Positions 23,564 through 31,589 of a DNA stretch of 48,132 bases are shown here, in pieces (the first letter of the stretch is position 1; each line of letters begins with the position of its first letter). Below the pieces are notes generated by a model. That model did no database searches. It was not told where the DNA came from and saw only the letters and a list, made by a program, of their open reading frames with translations. The stretch is from Pseudomonadota bacterium (GTDB lineage: Bacteria > Pseudomonadota > Gammaproteobacteria > Steroidobacterales > Steroidobacteraceae). The stretch covers positions 1 through 48,132 of the forward strand of contig JANYAE010000040.1 in the NCBI GenBank assembly GCA_025355105.1, given 5' to 3'. Made by a program: the position numbers and the translations under genes.

Positions 23564-23774
23564 GATGGAACTCCTGCGTGACGACGGCCAGACACCACGC
23601 CTGAGGGCGCAGTGCTGTCACGGTTACGCTGGATGGTGCTGTTCGGCCGCCGGAGCCGTTGCGGGCGATTTCACATTTTCCCGCAGGCCCCGGACCCACG
23701 TCTCAAATCCGAGACATATGTCGCATTTGCCCGGCTCAAGCGCCGGCACCCAAAGCCGACGCGGGCGCATTCCA

Positions 23775-24242
23775 CTAGCCGATCGAGAGAATCACGCCCT
23801 CGGCGCCGCCGACCTCCACCCGCTCGCCGGCCCCGGCGCCGATCATCTGGGCGGCCACCGGCGCGACGTAGGCGATCAGCCCGGCCGCCGGGTTGGCCTC
23901 ATCCTCGCCGACGATCCGCAGCGTCTTGCAGAGCCCGTCGTCGAGCCGGATGGTCACGGTCGAGCCGAAGCGGACCTTGTCGTGGCGCTTCGGCGCCGGC
24001 ACGACCTCGGCGTTGGCACGGCGCTGCGTCCAGTAGCGCAGATCCCGCTGGCAGCGCGCGACCGCCGGGCGATCGTCGCCGGCGCGGGCCTGCGCCAGTT
24101 GCTCCTCCAGCATGCGGACCTCGGCCTCGATCTGGCCGAGCCCGGCTGCGGTGACGAGATTGCGGTGCGCACTGACGGCGCGCTCGGGCAGCTCCGGCTC
24201 GCTGCTGCTGTCCTCAGATTCCTTGACGAACGCGCGGCTCAT
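23775..24242 (-). CDS. GreA/GreB-family transcription elongation factor
   Basis: 155 residues beginning MSRAFVKES, the start typical of a GreB subfamily in proteobacteria. A short helical hairpin (about 35-80, with acidic DD near its tip in ARAGDDRPAV) should enter the RNA polymerase secondary channel, and the C-terminal FKBP-like domain shows VRFGSTVTIRLDD, LRIVGEDEANPAAGLIAYVAP and ending strands GERVEV/GVILSIG. Such factors rescue backtracked polymerase or modulate initiation. A perfect CRP-type palindrome is centred about 34 bp upstream of the ATG, so the gene may be controlled by a CRP/Clp protein. The hairpin is shorter than in Escherichia coli GreB. Confidence 0.85.
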   Translation of the reverse strand: MSRAFVKESEDSSSEPELPERAVSAHRNLVTAAGLGQIEAEVRMLEEQLAQARAGDDRPAVARCQRDLRYWTQRRANAEVVPAPKRHDKVRFGSTVTIRLDDGLCKTLRIVGEDEANPAAGLIAYVAPVAAQMIGAGAGERVEVGGAEGVILSIG

Positions 24243-24268
24243 GGCGGCTCCGATCCTCGTGCTCCGGG

Positions 24269-24284
24269 TGTGACGGGCGTCACA
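24269..24284. promoter_or_regulatory. Perfect CRP/Vfr/Clp-type binding site
   Basis: TGTGA-CGGGCG-TCACA: both half-sites match the CRP consensus TGTGA-N6-TCACA, and the whole 16 bp is a perfect palindrome. It lies 27 bp upstream of the greB-type start and about 280 bp upstream of the divergent small gene at 24568. Confidence 0.6.
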
Positions 24285-24413
24285 TTCGGACTTAAAGTGG
24301 ATTCTAGTAAGTCAATAATTCAGCACGTTACGAGAACTAATGATCCTGTTACGCGAGCTTACAGTGACTGCGGACCTGTCAAGCAGTTTGCCGAAGATTT
24401 TCGGGAAAACCCG

Positions 24414-24441
24414 TTGCATTTTCACGTAATCGCACTATAGT
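24414..24441 (+). promoter_or_regulatory. Sigma-70-like promoter of the gene at 24568
   Basis: TTGCAT (24414-24419), 16-bp spacer, TATAGT (24436-24441), in a locally AT-rich region. It points towards the ORF at 24568 and would give a leader of about 120 nt. Confidence 0.5.
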
Positions 24442-24511
24442 CGCCGGTAGATGCTTGTCCGGGCGCTGAAAAGTCAGCCCAGAGAAGCTCACAAAGCACT
24501 TTAGGTATCAC

Positions 24512-24538
24512 GCGCAAGCACGCTCTTCGTACTTGCGC
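24512..24538 (+). promoter_or_regulatory. Leader hairpin upstream of the gene at 24568
   Basis: GCGCAAG, one mismatch, ACG, loop CTCTT, CGT, mismatch, CTTGCGC: a 27-nt hairpin with 10 paired positions, ending about 30 nt before the ATG. No T-run follows, so it is more likely a translational or processing element than a terminator. Confidence 0.45.
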
Positions 24539-24567
24539 CGCGCGTGTCCGACGGGGTTTATACAACA

Positions 24568-24960
24568 ATGAGCGCCTGGGGAAAGCTCCACGCTGCGACC
24601 CTCGAATTGGCGAAAGCAACGCCGATTAAACAACGGCTTGCGTGCGCTTTCTCGAAACATCTAAAATACCTGGACGCCGCGCAGTTGCCGCCGGCACTAC
24701 GCTGCGAGTTCCTCGACCTGGTGCGGGGGCTAGAGAGCGTGGCGCCGCTTCCCGGCGAATCCCCGGTTCAGGCCACGGTCCGCAAGATGTCGGCCGAGGA
24801 CGCGGACCTGTTCGCGGCCCGGATCGTGGTGTTGTTCGGCGAGGTGGCGCGCGCCAGTGCCTTGCGGTCGCTGGAGTCGGAGGTCGACGAGCCGCGCCGC
24901 GAGCGCTTCGCCGACGACGGACTCAACGTGGTGCCGCTGCTCTACGCCGCGGAAGCCTGA
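24568..24960 (+). CDS. Hypothetical protein of 130 residues
   Basis: MSAWGKLHAATLELAKA, then a mostly helical protein (KQRLACAFSKHLKYLD, LRCEFLDLVRGLESVAPLPG, EDADLFAARIVVLFGEVARA). No family recognised; no signal peptide or membrane segment. GTG 24544 in the same frame is an alternative start eight codons earlier but lies on the edge of the leader hairpin. The gene has its own promoter (24414-24441) and converges on the TIR-like gene with a 4-bp gap. Confidence 0.65.
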   Translation: MSAWGKLHAATLELAKATPIKQRLACAFSKHLKYLDAAQLPPALRCEFLDLVRGLESVAPLPGESPVQATVRKMSAEDADLFAARIVVLFGEVARASALRSLESEVDEPRRERFADDGLNVVPLLYAAEA

Positions 24961-24964
24961 CGCC

Positions 24965-25420
24965 TCAATCGAGCTTGAACTCGATGGTGTCCCAGCGCGT
25001 CGTCTCTTCGTGACGCGCCTGGCGGCGCAGCGCATCCGTCAGCGCGCGCTCGTCCCAATCGACGCTCTCGTCGGCGATCGACAGCAGCGCCTTCGAGATC
25101 GCACCGGTGCCGCCGAAGCTGGTCAGCAGCACCAGCGGTTTGTCGGCGGCCTTGGCGAAATTGGCCTCGAACTCGATCAGCTCCGGCGCGCGCCGGTGAT
25201 GCGAGGCGAGCAGGATCACCACTTCCGCGGGCGCGATCTGCGCGCGCAGCTCCTCGCGCTCGGCCTCCTTGCCGCCCGGCGGGCGCCGGTCCGGCTTGCT
25301 CGAGTTCGCGTAGAAGAAGTTCCGGGCGCTCTCGAGGAACTCGAACACCCGCAGGTAGTCGTCATCCGACTCCCACAGATGGCTGACGAAAATCCGGATT
25401 GGATTCTGCTGCGAGACCAT
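24965..25420 (-). CDS. TIR-like (ThsB/DUF1863-type) domain protein
   Basis: 151 residues from ATG 25420. The opening PIRIFVSHLWESDDDYLRVF and the following EFLESARNFFYANSSKP match the MTH538/ThsB-like TIR-related fold, and the second half has the conserved strand AEVVILLASHH and ELIEFEANFAKAADKPLVLL. Fold members are found in anti-phage Thoeris systems as ThsB but also as stand-alone proteins. No ThsA (SIR2) gene is nearby, so a defence role is not shown. The antisense-looking frame continues far upstream (to 28315) only because of GC bias; the ATG at 25420 with the fold starting at residue 8 fixes the start. Confidence 0.8.
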   Translation of the reverse strand: MVSQQNPIRIFVSHLWESDDDYLRVFEFLESARNFFYANSSKPDRRPPGGKEAEREELRAQIAPAEVVILLASHHRRAPELIEFEANFAKAADKPLVLLTSFGGTGAISKALLSIADESVDWDERALTDALRRQARHEETTRWDTIEFKLD

Positions 25421-25522
25421 CGTCGAATACCTCCGCGACGTGACGAGTTTAGCGCACGGCCGCGGCGCTAACACGCTAGAATCCCCGCCCGACGCGCTCC
25501 CCCCGGCGGCGTCCAGAACCAG

Positions 25523-26281
25523 ATGCGAATCCTGCTCTACAACATCCGCTACGCGACCGGCACGGGCCCTGCTTTCCACCTGCCGGTCCCGGGCGCCGGC
25601 TACCTGCGAAGCAACCGCCAGGTGCTGGCCGACATCACGCAGTTCATCAAGGGCGAGGACCCGGACGTGGTCGGTCTGGTCGAGGTCGACACCGGTTCGA
25701 TCCGCACCGGCATGGTCAACCAGGCCGAGTTCATCGCCGCCGAGCTCGGCCACTACTCGATCTACGAGTGCAAGTACGGCACCGAGTCGATCAACACGCT
25801 GGTGCCGATCGTCCGCAAGCAGGCCAACGCCTTCCTCGCCTCGCCGCGGGTGCACGGCGAGCGCTTCCATTACTTCGACACCGGCATCAAGCGGCTGATC
25901 ATCGAGCTCGAGCTCGAGGACGCGGTCATCTTCCTGGTCCACCTGTCGCTCAAGTACCGCCACCGGCAGGCGCAGCTGCGCACGCTGCACGAGCTGGTGC
26001 GCGGCTCGACCAAGCCGGTGCTGCTGGCCGGTGACTTCAACACCTTCTGGGGTGACCACGAGATCTACCTGTTCATGCAGGCCGCCGGCCTGAAGAGCGC
26101 CAATACCACCGGCCTGCCCTCGTATCCGAGCCACAACCCGCGCCGCGAGCTCGACTTCATCCTCTACAGCGAGGGCGTCGAGGTGACCAACTTCCGCGTC
26201 CCGGCGGTGCGCTTCTCCGACCACCTGCCGCTGGTCTGCGATTTCGAGGTGCGCGCCGGAGCGGCGTCGGCCGCGGCCTGA
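25523..26281 (+). CDS. Endonuclease/exonuclease/phosphatase (EEP) family hydrolase
   Basis: 252 residues. All EEP signature segments are present: MRILLYNIRY (first strand with Asn), PDVVGLVEVDTGS (metal-binding Glu), VHLSLKYRHRQAQL, PVLLAGDFNTFW (Asp, Asn) and VRFSDHLPLVCDF (catalytic Asp-His). No signal peptide, so a cytoplasmic metal-dependent phosphodiesterase or phosphatase; the substrate may be nucleic acid, phospholipid or nucleotide. The length is at the low end of the family. It lies 18 bp before the beta-oxidation gene and may be co-transcribed with it. Confidence 0.85.
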   Translation: MRILLYNIRYATGTGPAFHLPVPGAGYLRSNRQVLADITQFIKGEDPDVVGLVEVDTGSIRTGMVNQAEFIAAELGHYSIYECKYGTESINTLVPIVRKQANAFLASPRVHGERFHYFDTGIKRLIIELELEDAVIFLVHLSLKYRHRQAQLRTLHELVRGSTKPVLLAGDFNTFWGDHEIYLFMQAAGLKSANTTGLPSYPSHNPRRELDFILYSEGVEVTNFRVPAVRFSDHLPLVCDFEVRAGAASAAA

Positions 26282-26299
26282 GCTTTCGGGGGATTGATC

Positions 26300-28336
26300 A
26301 TGGCTGAAGAGACTTCGCGGCCGCGACACTGGTCCTGGTCGGTGGACGCCGACGGCATCGGCTGGCTCGGCGCCGACCGCGCCGGCGCCTCGACCAACAC
26401 GCTCTCGCGCGCCGTGCTCGAGGACCTGAACGCGACGCTCGCGGTGATCGAGCGCGCCAGGCCGAAGGGCGTCGTGGTCTGGTCGGCGAAGAAGAACGGC
26501 TTCGTCGCCGGCGCCGACATCAGCGAGTTCACGAAGATCACCGACGCCACGCAGGGCTACGAGCTGGTCCGCGCGGGCCAGCAGGTTTTCGAGCGCCTCG
26601 AGCGGCTGCCGTGCCCGACCGTCGCGGCGCTGCACGGCTTCGCGCTCGGCGGCGGCCTCGAGCTCGCCCTCGCCTGCCGCTACCGCGTCGCCGCCGACGA
26701 CGAGCGGGTCAGCCTCGGCTTCCCCGAGGTGCAGCTCGGCATCCACCCCGGCTTTGGCGGCACGGTGCGCTCGCCGCGACTGATCGGCGGACGCGCGGCA
26801 CTCGATCTGATGCTGACCGGACGGCCGGTGCGCGCCAAGCGCGCGCTCGCGCTCGGCCTCGTCGACCGGCTGGCGCCGCCGGACGGGCTGAAGGCGGCCG
26901 CCGCGGCGCTGCTGCGCGAGGCACCGGCCGCGCGCCGCGCGCCGTTCCTCGACCGGCTGCTCGCGCTCGCGCCGCTGCGCTCGATTGTCGCCAACCAGGC
27001 CCGCGCGCAGGTGGCGCGGCGGGCCCGTCCGCAGCACTACCCGGCCCCGTACGCGATCGTCGAGCTGTGGCGGCGCCTCGGCGCCGCCGGAGCGCAGGCC
27101 TACGAGGCCGAGGCCCGCTCGTTCGCCGAGCTGTGCCTCACCGAGGCCTCGCGCAGCCTGGTGCGCGTGTTCTTCCTGCAGGACCGCCTCAAGGGTCTCG
27201 CCGGCAAGGACGCAGCACCGGCGCAGTCGGTGCACGTCGTCGGCGCCGGCGTCATGGGCGGCGACATCGCCGCATGGTGTGCCCAGCGCGGCCTCGCCGT
27301 GACGCTGCAGGATCGCTCGGCCGAGATCATCCAGCCGGCGCTCGACCGCGCCCGGGCCAGCTTCGAGCGCCGCGCCAAGACGCCAGCGCAGGCGGCCGAG
27401 ATGGCCGCGCGGCTGGTGGCCGACGTCGACGGCAAGGGGGTCGCCGGCGCCGACGTCGTCATCGAAGCCATCTACGAGAACGTCGAGGCGAAACAGGCGC
27501 TGTACGCGACCCTCGAGCCACGCATGAAGCCCGGCGCGCTGCTCGCGACCAACACCTCCAGCCTGATGCTCGAGACGCTGTCGGCGACGCTCGCCCACCC
27601 GGCGCGGCTCGCGGGGCTGCACTTCTTCAACCCGGTCGCGAAGATGCCGCTGGTCGAGATCATCCACGCCGAGCGCACCGACCCGGCGGCGATCAAGGCG
27701 GCGCTCGCCTTTGCGCGCCGCATCGACAAGTTGCCGCTGCCGTGCCGCAGCGCGCCGGGCTTCGTCGTCAACCGCATCCTGTTCCCGTACCTCACCGAGG
27801 CGATGCTCGCGGCCCAGGACGGGATCGCGCTGCCGGTGCTCGACGAGGCGGCGCTGGCTTTCGGCATGCCGCAGGGGCCGATCGAGCTGGCCGACACCGT
27901 CGGCCTCGACGTCGCCTTGCACGTCGGCGAGGTGCTGTCGGCGGCGTTCGGCTCGCCGCGGCCGACCGTGCTCGAGCCGCTGGTCGCGGCCAAGAAACTC
28001 GGCCGCAAGAGCGGCGAGGGTTTCTACGTCTGGCAGGACGGCAAGCCCGTCAAGCCCGCCGCCGCTGGCCCGGCGCCGGAGGATCTCGCCGACCGGCTGA
28101 TCCTGCCGATGCTCAACGAAGCGGCCGCGTGCCTGCGTCAGGGCATCGTCGCCGACGAGGACCTGCTCGACGCCGGCGTGATCTTCGGCACCGGCTTCGC
28201 GCCGTTTCGCGGCGGTCCGCTGCACTACGCGCGGCACCGCGGCATCGGCAACGTGGTCGCCCGGCTCGAGGAGCTGGCCGGGCGCTACGGCCCGCGCTTC
28301 AAGCCGGACGCGCACTGGGCGACCCTTGATCGCTAG
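26300..28336 (+). CDS. Fatty-acid oxidation multifunctional enzyme (FadB/FadJ type)
   Basis: 678 residues. The N-terminal enoyl-CoA hydratase/isomerase domain (about 15-200) has both catalytic glutamates: Glu in ALGGGLELALAC and Glu in FPEVQLGIHPGFGGT. It is followed by the 3-hydroxyacyl-CoA dehydrogenase with Rossmann motif VVGAGVMGGDIAAWCAQRG (about 308) and catalytic HFFNPV (about 440), then the C-terminal dimerisation domain. That is the FadB/FadJ alpha-subunit layout, slightly shorter than the 714-729 residues of the Escherichia coli proteins. No thiolase (fadA/fadI) gene adjoins it, so the partner must lie elsewhere. ATG 26300 follows GGGGGA; the in-frame TTG two codons earlier is rejected. 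Confidence 0.92.
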   Translation: MAEETSRPRHWSWSVDADGIGWLGADRAGASTNTLSRAVLEDLNATLAVIERARPKGVVVWSAKKNGFVAGADISEFTKITDATQGYELVRAGQQVFERLERLPCPTVAALHGFALGGGLELALACRYRVAADDERVSLGFPEVQLGIHPGFGGTVRSPRLIGGRAALDLMLTGRPVRAKRALALGLVDRLAPPDGLKAAAAALLREAPAARRAPFLDRLLALAPLRSIVANQARAQVARRARPQHYPAPYAIVELWRRLGAAGAQAYEAEARSFAELCLTEASRSLVRVFFLQDRLKGLAGKDAAPAQSVHVVGAGVMGGDIAAWCAQRGLAVTLQDRSAEIIQPALDRARASFERRAKTPAQAAEMAARLVADVDGKGVAGADVVIEAIYENVEAKQALYATLEPRMKPGALLATNTSSLMLETLSATLAHPARLAGLHFFNPVAKMPLVEIIHAERTDPAAIKAALAFARRIDKLPLPCRSAPGFVVNRILFPYLTEAMLAAQDGIALPVLDEAALAFGMPQGPIELADTVGLDVALHVGEVLSAAFGSPRPTVLEPLVAAKKLGRKSGEGFYVWQDGKPVKPAAAGPAPEDLADRLILPMLNEAAACLRQGIVADEDLLDAGVIFGTGFAPFRGGPLHYARHRGIGNVVARLEELAGRYGPRFKPDAHWATLDR

Positions 28337-28411
28337 CTGCCGGGCCGCCGGGCGGCCGCGCCCGGCGAGCGTGCTACCATCATCTGCTATGGCTCGGCGA
28401 CACGGTTCGTG

Positions 28412-29473
28412 ATGGAGAACGAAGCGCTCGACCCCGATCTGCTGCGGACCTTCACGCCGCTCGACGGCTTCAAGAAGGAAAACCTCGCGGCGCTCGCCCG
28501 CAAGACCTCGCTGAAGGAACTGCCGGCGGGGCGCACGCTGTTCCGTGAGGGCGACAACGACAAGCGCACCTACTACCTGGTGCGCGGCGAGATCGAGCTG
28601 CGGGCCGGCGACGCGCTGGTCGCGGTGGTCCGCTCCGGCAGCGTCGAGGCCCGCAACCCGCTGGCACCCGGCATGCCGCGGCGGTTCACGGCGCGGGCCG
28701 CCGGCGACGTCGAGTACCTCGCGGTCGACAGCGACCTGCTCGACGTGCTGCTGACCTGGGACCAGACCGGCAGCTACGAGGTCAGCGAGCTCAACCCTGA
28801 TTCACCGGTCGCCGAGGGCGACTGGATGACGACCCTGCTGCACACCAAGGCCTTCCACCGGATCCCGCCGTCCAATCTGCAGGCGATCTTCATGCGCATG
28901 CAGCGCGTCGCCTATCGGGCCGGCGAGGTCGTCATCAAGCAAGGTGACGAGGGCGACTTCTTCTACGCGATCACCACCGGCCGCTGCGTCGTGACGCGCG
29001 AGACGCCGCTCAATCGCGAGGGCATCAAGCTCGCCGAGCTCGGTCCCGGCGACACCTTCGGCGAGGAAGCGCTGATCTCCGAGGCCAAGCGCAACGCGAC
29101 CGTCGCGATGCTGACCGACGGCTCGCTGATGCGCCTCAACAAGACCGACTTCAATACGCTCCTCAACGAGCCAATGCTGCATTGGATCGGCTACGAGGAT
29201 GCCGTCGGCCTAGTCGAGGGCTCCGGCGCGAAGTGGCTGGACGTGCGCCTGCCGTCGGAATTCGACAGCTGGCACCTGCCGGCTGCGATCAACGTGCCGC
29301 TCTACTTCCTGCGCCTCAAGCTCAAGCAGCTTGATCCCGGCACGCAGTACATCGTGGTCTGCGACACGGGCCGGCGCAGCTCGGCCGGCGCGTTCATCCT
29401 CAACGAGCGCGGCTACAACGCCATGGTCCTCAAAGGCGGCCTGACCGCCGCCGAGATCGCCCGCCGTGTCTGA
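28412..29473 (+). CDS. Double cyclic-nucleotide-binding domain protein with rhodanese domain
   Basis: 353 residues. Two CNBD beta-barrels: about 15-120 (LKELPAGRTLFREGDNDKRT, YYLVRGEIELRAG) and about 140-255 (YRAGEVVIKQGDEGDFFYAI, LGPGDTFGEEALISEAKRNA). The second keeps the phosphate-binding-cassette pattern F-G-E-x-A-L with R-N-A; the first lacks it, so only the second is likely to bind cNMP. A rhodanese domain (about 262-352) closes the protein with active-site Cys317 in CDTGRRS. No membrane or DNA-binding part. Function unknown; it may couple cAMP to sulfur or redox sensing. GTG 28409 is an alternative start. Confidence 0.85.
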   Translation: MENEALDPDLLRTFTPLDGFKKENLAALARKTSLKELPAGRTLFREGDNDKRTYYLVRGEIELRAGDALVAVVRSGSVEARNPLAPGMPRRFTARAAGDVEYLAVDSDLLDVLLTWDQTGSYEVSELNPDSPVAEGDWMTTLLHTKAFHRIPPSNLQAIFMRMQRVAYRAGEVVIKQGDEGDFFYAITTGRCVVTRETPLNREGIKLAELGPGDTFGEEALISEAKRNATVAMLTDGSLMRLNKTDFNTLLNEPMLHWIGYEDAVGLVEGSGAKWLDVRLPSEFDSWHLPAAINVPLYFLRLKLKQLDPGTQYIVVCDTGRRSSAGAFILNERGYNAMVLKGGLTAAEIARRV

Positions 29474-29691
29474 GCGTTGCCGGCGGCACTTGCCTGCCCG
29501 GCTTGCGGCGGCGGCCGCGGCCCTGCGCCGCCGGGGGCCGCCCTGCGCAGCGCTGCCGAGCACGACCGCACGCCGGCCGCGCACCTTGTGACGCAGGTCC
29601 GCTTGGCGTCGGCCGTCCCGCGAACACCTTAAGTAATGCGACCGATTGCCGTTACCAACCGGGTACACGGCACTTCGGAAGACGTCGCCTG

Positions 29692-30249
29692 ATGGATCCG
29701 GTCGCACGCTCCTTGCCCGCCCTGGCCGCCTTGATGGCGCTGCTTGCGGCGCTCGCGCCCGGCGTCGCCGTCGCGAGCGGCGCGCCCGGTGGCGCGCGAC
29801 TGGCCGACCTGCCGCAGCACTGGCGCGACGACGACGGCCGCGAGCTCGCTCTCGCCCACCTCGCTGGGCAGCGCGTGATCCTGACGATGGCATACGCCAG
29901 CTGCCACAAGCTCTGCCCGGTGACGATCGCCTCGCTGCGGCAGATGCAGCGCGCGCTCGACGCACGCGGTGAGCAGGCGCAGATCATCGTGGTCGGCTAC
30001 GACCCGGCGAACGACGATCCGTCGGTCTGGCACCAGTACCGCAGCAGCCGCCACCTCAACCGCGCCAACTGGCACTTCCTGACCGGATCGGCGCACGACA
30101 CAGAGCAGCTCGCGCGCGCGCTCGGCTTCGACTTCTGGAAATACGACGAGCACGTCATGCACGGCTCGCGCGTGCTGGTGTTCGACGCGCACGGCGTGTC
30201 GCAGTCGGCGCTGGGTCCGGAGACGCCTGACTGGACAGCAGCCCTGTGA
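29692..30249 (+). CDS. SCO1/SenC-family copper/thiol protein
   Basis: 185 residues: signal peptide (about 1-28), then a thioredoxin fold with the copper-binding CHKLCP motif (C-x3-C) in MAYASCHKLCPVTIA and a later ligand His in HVMHGSRVLVFD. SCO proteins deliver copper to cytochrome oxidase CuA or act as periplasmic thiol reductants; no oxidase genes are nearby. The sequence is a little shorter than usual. The stop overlaps the GTG of the next frame, and the porin and PstS-like genes follow with overlaps, so the three form one operon. Confidence 0.88.
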   Translation: MDPVARSLPALAALMALLAALAPGVAVASGAPGGARLADLPQHWRDDDGRELALAHLAGQRVILTMAYASCHKLCPVTIASLRQMQRALDARGEQAQIIVVGYDPANDDPSVWHQYRSSRHLNRANWHFLTGSAHDTEQLARALGFDFWKYDEHVMHGSRVLVFDAHGVSQSALGPETPDWTAAL

Positions 30250-30263
30250 ATTCACCTTCCTTC

Positions 30264-31589
30264 ATGCGAGGCCTCATGTTGACGCAGTTCAAGTTCCCCC
30301 TGCGCGCGCTCGTCCTCGGCGCGGCGCTGAGCACCGTCTGCGGCGCCGCGCTGGCCGCCGGCAGCGACGGCGACAAGCTCGCCGAGATGCAACGCAAGCT
30401 CGACCAGAGCATCCAGATGATCGAGGCGCTGTCGGCGCGCGTGCGCGAGCTCGAGGCCCATCAGGCGCCGGCCAAGCAGGCAGGCGCCGCGCCGGCGACG
30501 CCGGCCGGCGTCGAACGGCTCGACTCGGTCGAACAGCGCGTGCAGCAGATGGAGGCCGCCAACGCGAACCGCCACGCCGACGACTCGTCGCTGCCGATCC
30601 ACGGCTTCGCCGACGTCGGCGCCGGCAACTACAATCCGCTCAACAAGGAACTCAAGGGCGCCAACGTCGGCAACCTCGACTTCTACCTGGCGCCGAAACT
30701 CGGCGACCGGACGCTGTCGCTGTTCGAGCTCAACTTCGAGGTCTCACCGGACGGCACCGTCGGCGTCGACCTCGAGCGCGCCCAGGTGGGCTACCAGTTC
30801 AACGACCAGGCCACCCTCTGGGTCGGCCGCTTCCACACGCCCTTCGGCTACATCAATACGGCCTTGCATCACGGCGGCTGGATCTCGACCTCGCTGCGCC
30901 GCCCCAAATTCGTCCAGTTCGAGGACCACGGCGGCATCCTGCCGATCCACACGGTCGGCGCCTGGCTGACCGGCGCGGTCCGCAGCGGCGATGGCAAGGT
31001 GCTCTACGACCTGTACGCCGGCAACGGCCAGGAGATCATCGGCGGCGTGCTCGACATGCGCAACGCCGGCAACAGCCACGGCAACCCGATGGTCGGCGGA
31101 CGGCTCGGCTACCGCTTCGGCGGCAAGCTCGACGGGCTGACGCTCGGCCTGCACGGCTTCGTCGACAAGGTCGCCGACGATTTCGAGCCGACCGACTACA
31201 CGCGCGTCAAGATGGTCGGCGCCTACGCCGTCTACGACACCGACCAGTGGGAGCACATCGCCGAGTTCTACGCCTTCAACGACGAGGACCTGTCCGGCGG
31301 CACCGGCAGTCACCGCAGCGAGGCCGGCTTCGTGCAGCTCGGCTACCGCGCGTCATGGGGCATCCCGTACCTGCGCTACGAACGCGCCTCGCTGCAGCAG
31401 TCCGATGCGTACTTCGCGGCGCTGACCAGCCTCAATTCCGGCGCGTCGTACTACCGGAACGCGCTCGGGCTGCGCTTCGAACTCGACGCCAAGACGGCGT
31501 TGAAATTCGAGCTCGCCAACACCCACACGACCGATCGTGCGCCGGACCAGTACAACGAAGCGCAGGTGCAGTATGCGATCCGCTTCTGA
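30264..31589 (+). CDS. Outer-membrane porin with N-terminal coiled coil
   Basis: About 441 residues. ATG codons at 30264 and 30276 are possible starts (GTG 30246 would overlap the SCO stop); the export signal FPLRALVLGAALSTVCGAAL begins after the second. A coiled-coil segment (DKLAEMQRKLDQSIQMIEAL) precedes the barrel, as in trimeric porins of the OprO/OprP-like kind. Strands such as DRTLSLFELNFEVSP and ATLWVGRFHTPFGYIN lead to a C-terminal YAIRF ending with Phe. It probably is a substrate-selective porin; substrate not readable. Operon with SCO upstream and a PstS-like protein overlapping its 3' end. Confidence 0.85.
   Translation: MRGLMLTQFKFPLRALVLGAALSTVCGAALAAGSDGDKLAEMQRKLDQSIQMIEALSARVRELEAHQAPAKQAGAAPATPAGVERLDSVEQRVQQMEAANANRHADDSSLPIHGFADVGAGNYNPLNKELKGANVGNLDFYLAPKLGDRTLSLFELNFEVSPDGTVGVDLERAQVGYQFNDQATLWVGRFHTPFGYINTALHHGGWISTSLRRPKFVQFEDHGGILPIHTVGAWLTGAVRSGDGKVLYDLYAGNGQEIIGGVLDMRNAGNSHGNPMVGGRLGYRFGGKLDGLTLGLHGFVDKVADDFEPTDYTRVKMVGAYAVYDTDQWEHIAEFYAFNDEDLSGGTGSHRSEAGFVQLGYRASWGIPYLRYERASLQQSDAYFAALTSLNSGASYYRNALGLRFELDAKTALKFELANTHTTDRAPDQYNEAQVQYAIRF

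Noticed and set aside
24965..28315. 1116-codon minus-strand open frame
   Set aside because: Only its last 151 codons (TIR-like protein) are coding; the rest is antisense to the EEP and FadB/FadJ-type genes, which carry clear family motifs. The frame stays open because of GC-biased codon third positions.
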